Notes: generated from the sequence alone by a model not told the origin. A stretch of DNA of 64,000 bases from Loripinus fragilis (GCA_964019695.1 OZ026522.1:19471977-19535976), one strand, 5' to 3'. Counted from the stretch's first letter, positions 43,052 to 54,932 are shown. Program-made: numbers and translations.

Positions 43052-43139
43052 ATGGATTCAGAAAACCTCAGTTCGTTGATCCGGCTTTCTGTATCAAATG
43101 GCCAGAAAACAGGCAGTTCTAAAGTCGTATCAGTGATAG
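43052..43139 (+). CDS. Candidate first coding exon, unknown product
   Basis: ATGGATTCAGAAAACCTC opens a frame reading MDSENLSSLIRLSVSNGQKT GSSKVVSVIG that runs straight into GATAG|GTATAT, an acceptable splice donor (exon end 43139, phase 1). The open frame extends upstream to 42926, but the CpG-rich segment with bZIP sites there looks more like a promoter and 5' UTR. No domain is recognised. The next exon cannot be identified; the DNA downstream becomes repeats at 43.6 kb. Confidence 0.27.
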
Positions 43140-43609
43140 GTATATAATAAAATAATTTACAATTATATTTTAGCTATGAAAAATCGTCTTATAAAAATTC
43201 TATCGTCTCTGATAGTCAAATATAGTGCTAATTTCCAAGCCAAGAACTACTCCCAAGGAAAGTTTTTAAAAAAAAAATGCTATCTTAGAATATCAGTCTT
43301 ACTAGGAAAAATGACATTAGGGACTGGGACCAGTCTAAATTAGGGTGAATTAGCTCTATCTATATCCTGCTTACTTTGTACGCATTGCAAAATAGTCTGC
43401 GAATTTGCGTAAATATTCAACCGTGAAAGATAGCAATTTGCCATTTTCATTCTGTCTCGAAATTTGCATATGTAAATCTTGTCGTGCATATTAAATTATA
43501 TTCCACAGCAAATTATTGATTGTCGGCCATCTATACATATATTTGATTAATCCCAAAAGACTATTTTAGGGATGAGCATAGGCCCAGATAAGGAAATTTT
43601 ATCTGCGTA
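43140..43609. other. Anonymous sequence, possibly intron
   Basis: AT-rich, with a fragment GGGACTGGGACCAGTCTAAAT at 43319 shared with the 49.7-50.0 kb fold-back. No gene. Confidence 0.35.
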
Positions 43610-43770
43610 AAAGTTTAATTATTTTCTTACCCATTAATTTAAACATGTGTTTTGGGTGCTCAAAAGAACCGTCTCATTGAGACGGTTCTTTTGAGTACCC
43701 ACAACATATGTTTTGGATGAGAAATAAAGAAAATAATTGTTCAATACGCACTCTTATCTGGAGGCCTGGG
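43610..43770 (+). repeat. Hairpin repeat family H, copy 6
   Basis: TTTTCTTACCCATTAATTT, the perfect dyad CTCAAAAGAACCGTCTCA/TGAGACGGTTCTTTTGAG, and GAGAAATAAAGAAAATAATTG then CACTCTTATCTGG. The best-preserved complete copy. A right-end fragment (GATAAGAGTGCGTAACTG..) sits alone at 60793. Confidence 0.75.
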
Positions 43771-43904
43771 ATGAGACTTCATTGAGTTGGTGTCCCGACC
43801 CACCACCGTGCAATTGAATAGGAAGTCACAGCTATTAACCGTGATTGGGTTTATAACGTTTTGCTGTATTATGCATACCGTTGCCTAGAATATATGGTTG
43901 TTGG

Positions 43905-44310
43905 TTTGTGCCACTTCGTTTTTTCGTCTTTTCACTCCGAAATAACGCCAGCTGGCGAAAAGTCACGAAAAACGCCAGGCGAAAATACGCCACGCGAAAT
44001 AACGCCAGGCAGAAAGATGAAATAACGAAATCCGCCACAAAACAAGCACGAAAAGAAAATAATAATAAAAAAAACCGTACGCGTCGTGCAAAATAACGCC
44101 ATATAAAACTCTTGATTTTTGTCTTTTCGCGTGGCGGGCTTCATCTTAACGTCATTACGCGTGGCGTCTTTTCGTTACATGTATTTCGTCTGGCGTCTTT
44201 TCGTTATTTCGTATTTTTGACTGGCGTTATTTCGGAGCGAAAAGACGAAATAACGCCATGAGAAAATACGCCAGGCGAAAACACGAAATAACGCCAGGCA
44301 GGAACTTGAG
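43905..44310. repeat. Interspersed, bidirectional AATAACGCCAGGCGAAA array
   Basis: The words AATAACGCCAGG, GGCGAAAATACGCC and CGAAAAGACG occur many times on the plus strand at 43938-44095 and 44237-44300. Their complements (GGCGTCTTTTCG, GGCGTTATTTCG) fill 44118-44235. The block can pair with itself along much of its length. Confidence 0.75.
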
Positions 44311-44329
44311 GGACATTTAAAAAGTTTGA

Positions 44330-45030
44330 ATTATGCATTTTCCTGAACAACCATTAATCAGAAACGATTCCTATTTGGACGATTGCTCCATTGATCATGT
44401 TGATGGCTGGCTTCCATTTTTATTTACTTTTATAGAATATGTCGGTTCCAATACGGTATACTCGGTTATACACGGGTTGACTGGTACGAGTATTGAGCTC
44501 CAACCGTGCCTGGGGATGAGTTGGTACGATTTAGACTCGAATTTATCACGAGTATATACGAACAAAGCATGGATATACTCGATCAAGCAAGGTTTGTCAC
44601 GGTTTAAACACGATTTGCAAACGATTTTCATACGATTGTTCTACGGTTCTTATTTATGTCTGTTACGGCCTAGTACGATTAAACACGACTTTTACTCGCT
44701 ATCTACAGGGTTGACATACCACCGACTTTTGTTCGAGTTCGATTCCGTACGATGTATATTCGATATTTACACGGTTGAGCTCACTCGTGGTGTGGACTTC
44801 ATGTGCGGTTGTATGTACGGTCTCTCACGGTATTGTACGGTCTCTCGCGGTCTTGTAAGATTGCTAATACGATTATACACGGACATGGCACCCGTGTCAG
44901 TTTTTTAAAAATCATACACGGCTTTCACGGATACACTCGAATGGCCCGAGTGTAACTCGGATAAGGCCACGGTTGGTTCGGCTGTATGTACGGTTTATAC
45001 TGATGTCCAACGTATAAGCCGTGTGTTCTG
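44330..45030 (+). repeat. CpG-punctuated array of TACGGT/TACGATT/CACGG/ACTCG words
   Basis: Roughly every 8-20 bases a CpG word of the type TACGG, TACGATT, ACACGG or ACTCGA appears; I count about 45-50 CpGs in about 640 bp. A 191-codon open frame (44333-44908) lies inside. Its protein is hydrophobic and Tyr/Leu-rich without recognisable domain, and the open frame may be a by-product of the motif bias. Not called as a gene. Confidence 0.5.
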
Positions 45031-45139
45031 TGTCAGACAGGCTGAAATTTCTTCCTCATGTCTTTGTTACTTCAGGCATGGGGTTTATGGATGTCAAAAT
45101 GAAGGACAGCTTTCAATGTTTAGTTGATGAGAGTAGAGA

Positions 45140-45328
45140 GGATCCAAATACAACTAAAAGCGGATCATCATTAGCCCGCCAGCGATGATGGTTCAACAAT
45201 GAATGTTGGCTTGGTAGATTTGTGATCTTCCAGGGCATCCGGACCAGTGTTGCTAAGAAATCCTATAGCTTTGTGGCTTTTCAGGGATTGGGGTCCTTGC
45301 CCCCTGTCCCCCCTCTGGATCCGGGCAT
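45140..45328 (+). mobile_element. MITE, GCGCGGATCC family, partial palindrome
   Basis: CATCATTAGCCCGCCAGCGATG, CAATGAATGTTGGCTTGGTAG, CATCCGGACCAGTGTTGCTAAGAAATCC and CTCTGGATCCGGGCA. One arm of the ATTTAAAT palindrome is deleted. Confidence 0.75.
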
Positions 45329-45329
45329 G

Positions 45330-46595
45330 ATACTTAAGAGTTGGCATGAAAGCGAATGCCTAAGGTGCTAATGTGCAGGCTGGTCTGTGCTCTTGTTGTT
45401 CATTAAGTTTGCATCAAAATCATGTTTTTTCACTACGAGCCCCATACAGGAACCTTATTAGGCATGGGCTGTTTCTCATTAGGCCCTTTTACCTGGACAC
45501 TGCGTACGATCAGGTCACCGAGTAGAGACTGACTGATTTTCTGATCGGATTTGAAAAGCTGACAAAATACATACTAGTGACGAAATTACTGATATTTGTA
45601 TGCAAACGATATCTGTCTACGTTTGCCGCGATATTCATCTCTGCTTAAGCGGATAACATGTTCTTTTCGGAGTCCAACTAGCGTTTAAACCGCATGGGGC
45701 CTTTGCATTTTAGCCACAAGGCAAGAAAACGCCCCATTTCGGGCAAATAAAAGCCCTGGTCAACTTTGCGAAATGCACATAGCATATTAGAATAAGTGGG
45801 GACCACTACGAATGTTTTCTAATAAAGCAACCAGTACCTGTTGTTCAAATACAAAATGATTCCATAAAAGAAAACTCTTAAGATTTCCTAGATGTTGACC
45901 TCTAGCCGCTGGGGCATTGACCCAAGGGTCTGAAATAGTCAAGAGCAAGCGTAACTATCGTACAAATGTGAATGGTTTGCTAGATACCTGCAAGTCAGAA
46001 AAACAGAACAACACTTTTTAAATATGCCTTAGATTTTTACCTCCAGCCGTAACAGGGACATGGGCCCTGTGGTCTGCTGTGAACGCAAACCATCAAGGGT
46101 AACTATGGTCTAAACATGAATGCTTTCTGCTCTGGCTACTGAGATATAAACCACTTAAGAAACTTTAAGACTATTCCTTCTATAAAATTCACTCTTTACC
46201 AATACTTGTAAGATTGAGCTGACACAAAAGGAGAAAAAAACTTCTAAAATGCCAAAATATAATTTTACGATCGCTGGAAATCTACAAAATATGAAACCTG
46301 TGCAAAATTGCAAATATTTCATATTTTACTCATTATCTAAAGAAGTGATTGCAAAAAACACATTCCACGTTGCATGTGCTTTACATTTTTCAAGCGTTTC
46401 AATTTTTCTGTGACGAGAATGTTTTTGTCTTTCATTAAACTGTTCACTCCTTCGACAAGTAGTTTTTGTAAATGGGAGGCACCTTTTATTTTTTCCTGCT
46501 ATAATTAAGAAATTTAATTGAGATAACAGAAATCATGACGATCGACTGCTTACAGCTTTGCAAGCATTGACGTTTACCCAGATATGCCAGCCAAG
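45330..46595. other. Anonymous sequence, no gene
   Basis: A degenerate TGCAGGCTGGTCTGTGCTCTTGTTGTTC fragment at 45375 belongs to the 14.4-kb repeat. From 46285, ATATGAAACCTGTGCAAAATTGCA begins a motif shared with 46718 and 50607. Confidence 0.4.
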
Positions 46596-46597
46596 CG

Positions 46598-46674
46598 TTT
46601 GGATTTTCTTAGCTTATAAGGAGGCTTCACAGGCTCGTCTGAGTCTACACTTGTCAAAATGCCACATTGTTATA
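46598..46674 (-). mobile_element. MITE family T, terminal fragment
   Basis: GGAGGCTTCACAGGCTCGTCTGAGTCTACACTTGTCAAAATGCCACATTGTTA matches one end only. Confidence 0.75.
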
Positions 46675-46837
46675 ATTCTACATATAAGATAAGCACGCTT
46701 TGAAAATGGACAAAATATGAAACCTTTGCAATTTGTACATCTCCTGCGATTGAAAGGACAATTATTAAAAAGAACCTAATTGTTTAAAACATGTTGCCAA
46801 AATCGGCGTCTGAACACCCCGTGTCCATCAACAAGGG

Positions 46838-47785
46838 ATGGGACTGATTCTATTTAACCATATGGTAGAACACCTGATGTTCTTTGTTGTTAGGAGCCTA
46901 GCCACATTTAGAATGGTGTTCAACACAACTTTTCTTACGCAAAACCAATTTTGTGCGCTGTATTTAATTCATAAGTTTTGTGCAGTTTGCCAATTTTGTG
47001 CGCTATATTTAATTCATAATTTTTGCGCAGTAAATTTGTCAAAATCTCAACATATCTACTCGGGCCTTGTAGGGCTTAAATCACCACAAAATCCGTAAAT
47101 ATCGTTATTTTTTTTAACTGTCCATGAAATTCAAATTGTTTTGCAACTCTGGTGAAGGCGAGAAATTTTGGTACTTATCGCAAACATGTCAGATAAGCAA
47201 AATACCACTTTACCTCCCATGCTGACGTATCTATGGCCAGGGGACTCAGAGAACTAGAGTTTAGTCTGAGGCTTCATCTATATCCATACTATGGCACGAC
47301 GGAGAATCGTGAAACTTTAGAGAATTAAAAATGGCGTATACTTTTCAAAACCCCTCTATTCAGGGAAGACTTTCCTTGAAATTTCCGTTAATTATGCATG
47401 GGGTTTGAATCAGATACCCTGGAAAAACAAGCAACGTGTCCATCTTAGTGACTTTCAGACAAATATCTCGTCAATAACTTTTTAACCAGAACTTTGCTGA
47501 AAGTCGCATACGATGGGCATGTTGCTGTCATTTTTCCGGGGACTCTATTTAGCCTCATATGAACACCTGATGTTTTGTGTTGTTGTAGACGTTCACAAAG
47601 GAACCGATAAATACGTTTTAGAATTCTGTCATACACAACTTTTCGTAAAAGAATTCCAATTTTGTGCGCTGTATTTAATTCATTAATTTTGTGCAGTTAA
47701 ACATGTCAAAATATCGGCATATCTACTGGGCCACATAAATCATCACAAAATCCGTGTATACCGTTATTTTTTGTTAACTGTCCAG
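46838..47785 (+). repeat. Direct repeat pair around AATTTTGTGCGCTGTATTTAATTCAT
   Basis: 46850-47125 and 47565-47785 share GATGTT.TTTGTTGTT, CACAACTTTTC.TA.GC/A, CCAATTTTGTGCGCTGTATT, TTAATTCAT, GTCAAAAT.TC..CATATCTACT and ATCACAAAATCCGT..CCGTTATTTTTT. The first copy has an extra tandem GTGCGCT.TATTTAATTCATAA. Class unknown; no coding potential. Confidence 0.7.
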
Positions 47786-47852
47786 AGTCTCTGCTGTATA
47801 GAGAAGCGAGTCCCTGGTCTGAGGCTTCATTTATATCCAGACTTTATGTAAA

Positions 47853-47916
47853 CGAGCAAGGAAGGCTCTGGCGAGTCTACGTACTTGCGTAGGCACGCCA
47901 GAGCCTTCATTGCTCG
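47853..47916. mobile_element. MITE family G palindrome
   Basis: CGAGCAAGGAAGGCTCTGGC..GTAGGCACGCCAGAGCCTTCATTGCTCG. Preceded by GAGGCTTCATTTATATCC as in other copies. Confidence 0.8.
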
Positions 47917-48540
47917 ATAGTATGATAAGTACCAAAATCTCATGTGCTGGCTTGCATGCCAAGATAAGGAAAACATTTTGACACTTAAAAGTACAATAGA
48001 AAATTTAATAAACCAAACGTTTTAACGCGTATCACTATCTTAAATCAAGATCAATCTGCTGATAACCTACTTTGGACAGGAAATTAGGTCATAATTCCAA
48101 ATACACAGATTACGAGATCTCGACGATAAAGCTATAATAGGACATACAGACGAATATTGTGATATGATCGCAGATAATCCGAGGTCTACTGAAGTGCACG
48201 ACATATTTATGTTTACACCCAAATAAAAAAGAAAAAAGAAGGGGTTGATGTCATTTGAACATACATTGAAAAGAACAGATTGCTTTCACTCCTTTTTGTT
48301 GTAGGTCCATTATCTAGTATTGTCATTACCAAAACATACGGATAATATAGACGTACTGTACAAGGTGCAGACTGTTCACATATTTCACGCTCGGGTAGAG
48401 TCGTGAGGTCATGTCTCTTTCAATAAGAAACATTTTTTGTTATCAAAATCTAAATCAAGTTTTGTTAACCATTGTTAAATATGTACCAGTCACCTTTGCC
48501 TGTATTTCAATAAGAGTCAGAACAGAGATTTTGGTTCTTA
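47917..48540. other. Anonymous sequence, no gene
   Basis: Nothing recognisable except the left flank of the next family G copy. Confidence 0.4.
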
Positions 48541-48548
48541 TTGCATTG

Positions 48549-48614
48549 TCGAGCAACGAAGGCTCAGGCGAGTCTGTGCATATGCACAGACTCGCCAGAG
48601 CCTTCGCTGCTCGC
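48549..48614. mobile_element. MITE family G palindrome, near-perfect
   Basis: CGAGCAACGAAGGCTCAGGCGAGTCTGTGCA / TGCACAGACTCGCCAGAGCCTTCGCTGCTCG around a central TA. Flanks ATATACAAAGTA and GGCCAAAATTTAGACC are shared with 50098. Confidence 0.88.
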
Positions 48615-49029
48615 ATATACAAAGTACAGATGTAGGTGAATATTGAGGCCAAAATTTAGACCTTTAGCCCCGTTGTATACGCCAACATGGGCGTTTGTTG
48701 AGGGCAGTTGCGCATATGCAAACGATGTCAAAGGCCCCAGCACATAATTTGTTCACAAAATGATGAGGTTACACTCTTTTAAAATGATGACGAGCAGGCA
48801 TGTCACCGATTGGTATCTTTCGATCGAAAAATAGGGAAATAATTAACTAAGGCTAGAATAGAAGTCCATGACATGATGGCGTTCTTTCATTTTAAATATT
48901 AATACAAGATTTAAAGAGGGTGGCGCTTAGCTACAATACCTAGTCGTCCTTGCCAAATATATATACGTGCCTGACAAGCGGTAGTATACTTTTTATAGGT
49001 AACACGACTTTGTGTGTACTCAAGTCATC

Positions 49030-49091
49030 GGCGAGCAGCGAAGGCTCTGAGGAGTCTGTACATATACGTTGCTTCTCGCCAGAGCCTTCGG
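49030..49091. mobile_element. MITE family G palindrome interrupted by a SINE
   Basis: GCGAGCAGCGAAGGCTCTGAGGAGTCTG..TCTCGCCAGAGCCTTCG stops before the expected CTGCTCGC. The continuing family sequence (AAAGTATGG..GAAGGCTC) resumes after the SINE at about 49403. Confidence 0.7.
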
Positions 49092-49396
49092 TCGCGAAGC
49101 GCAGTCGGTAACGTGTCTGTCTGCAGATACGTGTCTGACTGCAGATTCACTGGTCGCGAGTTCGATCCCTGCCCTGTTTCATACTTTCGTGGAGATTGAT
49201 CATGAAATAATTTCTCAGTCTTTCTCCTCCATTCCGCTGATTCAAGAAGGGTTGTTGTCAGTTACAAGTGAAAGTATGTGCACGAAGTACTAGCTAACCG
49301 CTTAGTCAAGCTTGACCATGAAAACAATTTTGGTTAGGTGAATTGACCGTCTCGACATGACTACAGCTGTTGACTGGGATGTAAAGAATCAAACCG
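49092..49396 (+). mobile_element. tRNA-derived SINE family B
   Basis: tRNA-like head GTCGCGAAGCGCAGTCGGTA with B box CGAGTTCGATCCC, body CATACTTTCGTGGAGATTGATCATG and tail CAGCTGTTGACTGGGATGTAAAGAATC. No target-site duplication was recognised. Confidence 0.8.
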
Positions 49397-49831
49397 AAAA
49401 CAAAGTATGGAAGTAGAGGAAGGCTCAAACCAACATCTAGACCACTAAACCAGCTGGATTCGTCAGCATTGTGATATAAAGGAGGCATTTGCGCATATGC
49501 GATAAGTACCCAGATCTCTAGACTGGTTACAGTCGGAAACATTTTTAAAGTATCAATAGAAATTTGCAATCATAATGAAATTTCTTCATCCACATATTTT
49601 AGCCTCTTCTAGTCAGATGTTTCAGATTTTAAAACAGAGCCATCAAAATAAGACTAGCTACAAGTAACAGGTATATGAAGTGACACATTAAGAATGTTTT
49701 GAGGACTGGGACCAGACTACCAAATTTTGTGTGCCGGTGCAATTATGTCTTCACAAATCCAGGAGCTCTTGTTCCCAAGAATAGAAGAGGGAAATCCTTG
49801 GCTATGAGCTTATTTTATGGGGTATATATAG

Positions 49832-50001
49832 GCTGGCTCCATTCCTTAAAACAATTTTTCATCAATGTGTCATATCACATGCTTGTAACTGAGATGGCTC
49901 TGTTAAGCTCTGCCTTAAAGCAGAGCCATCAGAGTTAGACTGGCTACAAGAATATGATATGACACACTGATGAAAAATTGTTTTAAGGACTGGAGCCAGT
50001 C
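49832..50001. mobile_element. Fold-back element, about 80-bp arms
   Basis: GCTGGCTCCATTCCTTAAAACAATTTTTCATCA..GATGGCTCTG is mirrored by CAGAGCCATC..TGATGAAAAATTGTTTTAAGGACTGGAGCCAGTCT. A half copy lies at 49620-49720 and a tip fragment at 43319. Confidence 0.85.
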
Positions 50002-50097
50002 TAGGGTATCTAGTTCTTGATCATGGCGTCTGTTTCTGTTACAATTCAACGAGTCTCTATACGAACCATCACATGGGAGCTGCTTCTTATCGCACTG

Positions 50098-50163
50098 TCG
50101 AGCAACGAAGACTCAGGCGAGTCTGTGCATATGCACAGACTCGCCAGAGCATTCGCTGCTCGC
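50098..50163. mobile_element. MITE family G palindrome
   Basis: CGAGCAACGAAGACTCAGGC..CATATG..GCCAGAGCATTCGCTGCTCG, then ACACAAAGTA. Nearly identical to 48549-48614, with shared flanks extending to about 50280. Confidence 0.85.
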
Positions 50164-50589
50164 ATACACAAAGTAAAATTATCAATAAAGGCTCAGATCA
50201 AAATTTAGACTCCTAACCCTGCTGGGCACGTCAGCGCGGGCGTTTAAAGAAGGCTTTTGCGCATGTGCGGTAAGTAACAAAATCTCGTGAACTGGACCAT
50301 ATGGTAGTAGAAACTATAAAACTTGTCAACTAATAATAATAAAAACACAATTTCCCCTAAGATGATCTAATCTGATAGATTCCTTTTTATGGTTACTTTT
50401 TCAATAAAAGCTGCCGTAAATTATCTTTTTGCTGACGCGTTTCAACTAAAAATCTAACATTTGTACTGTAAGTACATATCATGAAGACGCGATACATAAG
50501 CCAGCTTAAAATATTTTCGTACGTATATAGTATCGCGAAAAACTAACACGAGCAATGATAATTTTCTAAAGATGTTCAATCGCGCGAAA

Positions 50590-50720
50590 TGTAAAAAATA
50601 TGAAACCTTTGCAATTTTGCACAGGTTTCATATTTTGTTCATTTCCCACAAGTGTCCATGTGAAATACCTTTGCAATTTTGCACAGGTTTCATATTTTGT
50701 TCAATTTTCCGCAAGTGAAC
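50590..50720 (+). repeat. Tandem TTTGCAATTTTGCACAGGTTTCATATTTTGTT repeat
   Basis: Two adjacent copies (from 50615 and 50669) of ACCTTTGCAATTTTGCACAG then GTTTCATATTTTGTTCA. Single diverged relatives lie at 46285 and 46718. Confidence 0.85.
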
Positions 50721-52310
50721 CTATGAAATAACTGTCAAGGATTGTTATTCAGCATTTCACTCCATTAGCCCCATCATCGTCTAACTTTGTTATCCCTTAT
50801 TAACACATTTATTTGCTATTTTAGTTACACCAGAAGTAACAAATTTATTTGCTATTCTATTCACATTGTATATAAAGCAGAGCGAAAGGTATCATCATCC
50901 CATGGACAGGTTCGTTTGTTAAGCCAACCGCTTAATCTCACACCAGACAGGCGGCGATCGAAAACGATAATACTATCGAAGAACGTACCTGTTGATCAAA
51001 AATTGTTAGAAACAGAATTTTCGATTGCCATTTGTCGCCCAATAGGCGACAAATGGAAATCGAAAACACAATTTCTAGCGATTTTGATCTAGTTCGTCGA
51101 TTGTTGAGAGCATTTTAGATTGCCGCCTATTCGGTGTGACTCTAATATCGATGTTGTTTATGCAACCCTAAAGTAGCCCTGCTCACTAGGCAAGGTAAAC
51201 CATTGACCTTTTTGGTACTACATGTAATTTGTCTTCCCTGCCTCATTAGTTTCAAAACATATATATTGCTATCATAACGAGGTAGAGTTCAATAGATCTC
51301 CTGTAGAAGTTGACCTTGCTATTATCCAGTCCAGGGTCAATCCAGGATACTCATTTGGGCATTAAGGCAATTCTTCGATAATCCGCAGTCTCCGCTGCAG
51401 TAAGCCAATTTTCAAATTATTCAGCATTTTGGTTCTGAAGAAAACCTAAGAAATGGTATTAATGGCAGTCATTACTTCATATGTCCCTGACTGGTGTTTC
51501 TCTATGTGTTTACCCATCATTTAGAAAATCATGTGACTTGTTGCAATCATGCGATTTGGCCATTCTCGCGAGATCTCACGATCCAATGATATCAAACGGA
51601 CCGACAGTAATATTTGGATAGATTGGTTCCCCTCGTTCACAAAGCTCTACTTCCGTTAGTACGCATATAACGACTGGTAACGTCTATTTAATTTCAAGTA
51701 GATAATCCTACTCATGAGACTGCGCATGCTCCAGAACTTTTCAACACAAACTACAGTATTTTTCAGTTGCTATAATTTGATTATTTAGTAAGAGAGAAAA
51801 ATATATAAACGCCCAGAATAAAATAAAACGGCTTGTTTAAAAAATGAGCTTTAGGTCACGGGTATTTTCCAATACAACGTCACTCGTGACGTCAGTGTGT
51901 ATGCATGGCTAAGACTCTTTACCTGTCTTAATATGCTGACAAGCTATTAAAGGGAGACCAGTCAAATATTTGGAGGTAATACTAATAACCGAAATATTAA
52001 TTTCCATTTCAGAGAGCTCAGTGATTTGTATTTAAAAGTTCCGCCGTCGTTGGACACCACTTAGACGTCACAAAGTCAAAACGTCCCGAAAGGGTCCATA
52101 CAAATAATGTGGTGGTGATGTGGACTATCTGGGTAGCTCAGGTGGTTAGAGCCGCCAACAAGTTAACATTGTATCTGAATGCTATAAAACTGAATCAATG
52201 TCAAGACCCTATGTATACGTAACAGCGATCTTCTTCAATGGCGTAGCCAGGACGCTGAAAACGTTACGCACATCAAAGGGAGACTACTGAATCAAGCTAT
52301 GATTCTCTTC
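50721..52310. other. No gene accepted; mixed repeat remnants
   Basis: ATATTTGGATAGATTGGTTC (51610) and AAAGGGAGACCAGTCAAATATTTGG (51951) look like mirrored ends of a decayed element with a relative at 29787-29862. 52130-52160 (GGGTAGCTCAGGTGGTTAGAG) is a tRNA-like A-box fragment. A hairpin (AATCGAAAA..TTTTCGATT, GCCAATAGGCGA) lies near 50965-51065. Confidence 0.4.
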
Positions 52311-52319
52311 AATGGCTTC

Positions 52320-52415
52320 CCTTTTCAAAATAGGAACTTCTCTTAAAGGAAAGAATTCGCTCCCAGAGGGGAGCGAATTCTTTCCTTTAAGAGCAGTTCC
52401 TTTTGGTGTGGAAAA
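52320..52415. repeat. Palindrome, about 45-bp arms
   Basis: GGAACTTCTCTTAAAGGAAAGAATTCGCTCCCAGAGG / GGGAGCGAATTCTTTCCTTTAAGAGCAGTTCC. Half copies occur at about 25370 and 27245. Confidence 0.85.
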
Positions 52416-54130
52416 TCACTTTTACCACATTAGGTGACCTCCCTTGAGTGTTGCTATTTTATCCCTTTGAAAGTCAACAACAAAACGTACGGTAGGTCTT
52501 CGTGTGGTTTCCCCCACTATACTTATGACAATGGCCGACACACGTGGAGGTCAAATTTGAAAAGAACCTTGTCAACATTCACGCATTTAAATGTTTAAAA
52601 ATCTTATTAAGGCATGAAAATTATATTTTTTGTTCGACGCAGGTGTGACATGGCATTAAAATTATTTTGAATGGGAAAAGGCATAACATTTCAGTCTACT
52701 TACTGTGTACTACCGGTATTTTGTATACCGTACGATCCTGTATTGTCCCATAGACATTGGCCCTAAAATCTGCTGTGAGAAGTGGTATATAAGGTACTAA
52801 TCTGGCTATACAAAAGTATGGGATGGTCCATTGCATATATCAAGGGGCGTCAGGTTAGGGTTTTTTGTTTCAAATAAAGTTGTCTGAAGATCTTTTTTAC
52901 CTTTACAAACAGTGTAGACCCTAATGAAATAACGCATCATGCAGCATTTCATCTGGGTCTTCACTGGGTTTAAAAGTATCCGATTAGGAGTTTCATGTCG
53001 ACAAAGTGAATAAGATGTTATAGCGAAAACAATACAATTGTAGATGCTTGTGTGGGTACGTGTGGTCGCTACTGGCACCACTCGGCAGCCGCTCGTGTTT
53101 CCAAACAAATTTCTCGGGACACTATTGGCCCTTCTCCCCAAAACGAGATCAGTCTTGAACAGAACAGCTGTCGTTCTACACCAAACCGGGGCTGTATGCT
53201 GGGTGGCTGCATAAGCGCAACTCGTGAGCCCTCTGACATCTACTAAGTATTGCTTTATCATAATTATTAAGCAAGACTTGCGATAGTAAATAGATGTCAC
53301 ATTGCGTGATATGAAAATTATTCATAATTCGACGAAAATTGACCAAAGAACAATGTATAAACTTTGTGGAAAAGGACAATTTTTGCAAGCTAGAAAGATC
53401 ATACTGATTTTATCTGTGAAGTCTTACGTAAAATTGACATATATTGTAAGTTTTTATATATCTAAAATGAGTCTGTACATTTGAAAAAATGCCCTTATTC
53501 GAAAGAAGATTCGCACGAAAATGTGAACAAAGAAATCGGAATTGTTGGCCAATTTAAATGAGACTTTGCTGCTTTTAAGACTGTACTGTAAATTTGGAAA
53601 TTTTCGCCAGAATGTAAATTTCGCGAAAAGTGTTAAAATACATATCTGCCACGTTAAAACATCGCGACTAGGGCATGATTTACCTTCATCATGTTCATGT
53701 AAATCAATAAACGACAGAGTGATTTCGCGAGGGTTTTATTTTCACGAAATTTCGCGAAAATAAAACTATCAGTATTAACGGTACCAATATTGAGTGTCAT
53801 GATTTTGATACGCAATATCGCATGCGCGCTAACGTCTCAAATGAACGCCCAATCTGACGTAACCAGCAAGGCTATAGGTCTAAATTTCGGTCTGAGTCTT
53901 CTTCTACATCCATACTTTATGCATGAGAGCAACGAAGGCTCTGGCAGCTCCAAACACCTGACAGCTCCAAACCTCTGCTGTATCATTTTATCTCTAAAAG
54001 GTTTAAGAATCACGCTTTTAGGATGTGTCGCCTCCAAAATGAACTAGTTTTCAGTAAGAGACTGAGAAACAGTCCCCAACCCCCTCCCATTTTTGACCAC
54101 TCCGTGTGACATATATGCCACTTTTATATT
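52416..54130. other. No gene accepted
   Basis: Remnant of a TTAA-type MITE at 52900-52990 (AACAGTGTAGACCCTAATGAAAT, TTTCATCTGGGTCTTCAC). A family G half copy at about 53880-53985. A 164-codon minus-strand frame (52806-53300) runs partly through the MITE remnant and shows no domain. Confidence 0.4.
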
Positions 54131-54932
54131 TTAGCACTAAAGGTAATTGAGTATGACAAGGAAATTCCACAATCACACACTGCAATCCAACCCGCGTACC
54201 TTAAGGAAGAGTCACAGAACACTAAAATCCACATAACATCAAGAAGACAAAGAAAAGCAACCAGCTCTCTCTTTCCCACAAAGATGATTGCAAAACTAGA
54301 AAGGACACTAACTACTGCACAACAAAACAAGGAATTCAAAAAATCCCCACAAACATTGGGATCAACACTGAATAACGAATTAACAACAACAGGACCAACG
54401 CCCTAGAACAGACAGCAACCGAAGCCAACTTAGGGGAGAGGGGGGGGGGGGGCTTAAATTAACTTTAATGGAAAATCATCGCCCTGGACTAACTAACCCA
54501 CCGCGGCAATATAACCTAATATTTATCCCAGCCATTTCAAGTATGATCCAATTTAAATTTATTTTGGGAATACCAGACCCTTGAAAGTGAACGTGATTTA
54601 TGAGTTTGTAACTTCTAAAGTCAGGCAATTTACATAATAGCTGATAATATGTGAAAAAAGGCTTCCAGGTGAGCGAATGTAGTTATAAGTGGCGAAACCC
54701 AATATGAAGATTGTTCTCACTATCAATGAAATACCGAGCATAATTGACAATGAAAGTGAAAAGATGAATGACATGCGAAATTTTGCATATGTTTTATTTT
54801 TGTTGTGCAACCAGAGAGCAAGCGAGTATGACCAGGACATGCCACAATCACAGACCATAGACCAGCCCATGGCACAAGGAGGAAGAGACACAGAACAGAA
54901 CACTGACAGTCACATGATAGCAGGGATACAAA

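Noticed and set aside
44333..44908. 191-codon open frame
   Set aside because: Longest frame in the window, but it sits in the CpG-word array and has no recognisable domain; kept as a finding, not a gene.
52806..53300. 164-codon minus-strand frame; one reading gives a HPAYSPGLV string like the transposase HPPYSPDLAP motif
   Set aside because: The match is only a few residues, followed by stops in that frame, and the longer frame overlaps a MITE remnant. Too weak to call a transposase.
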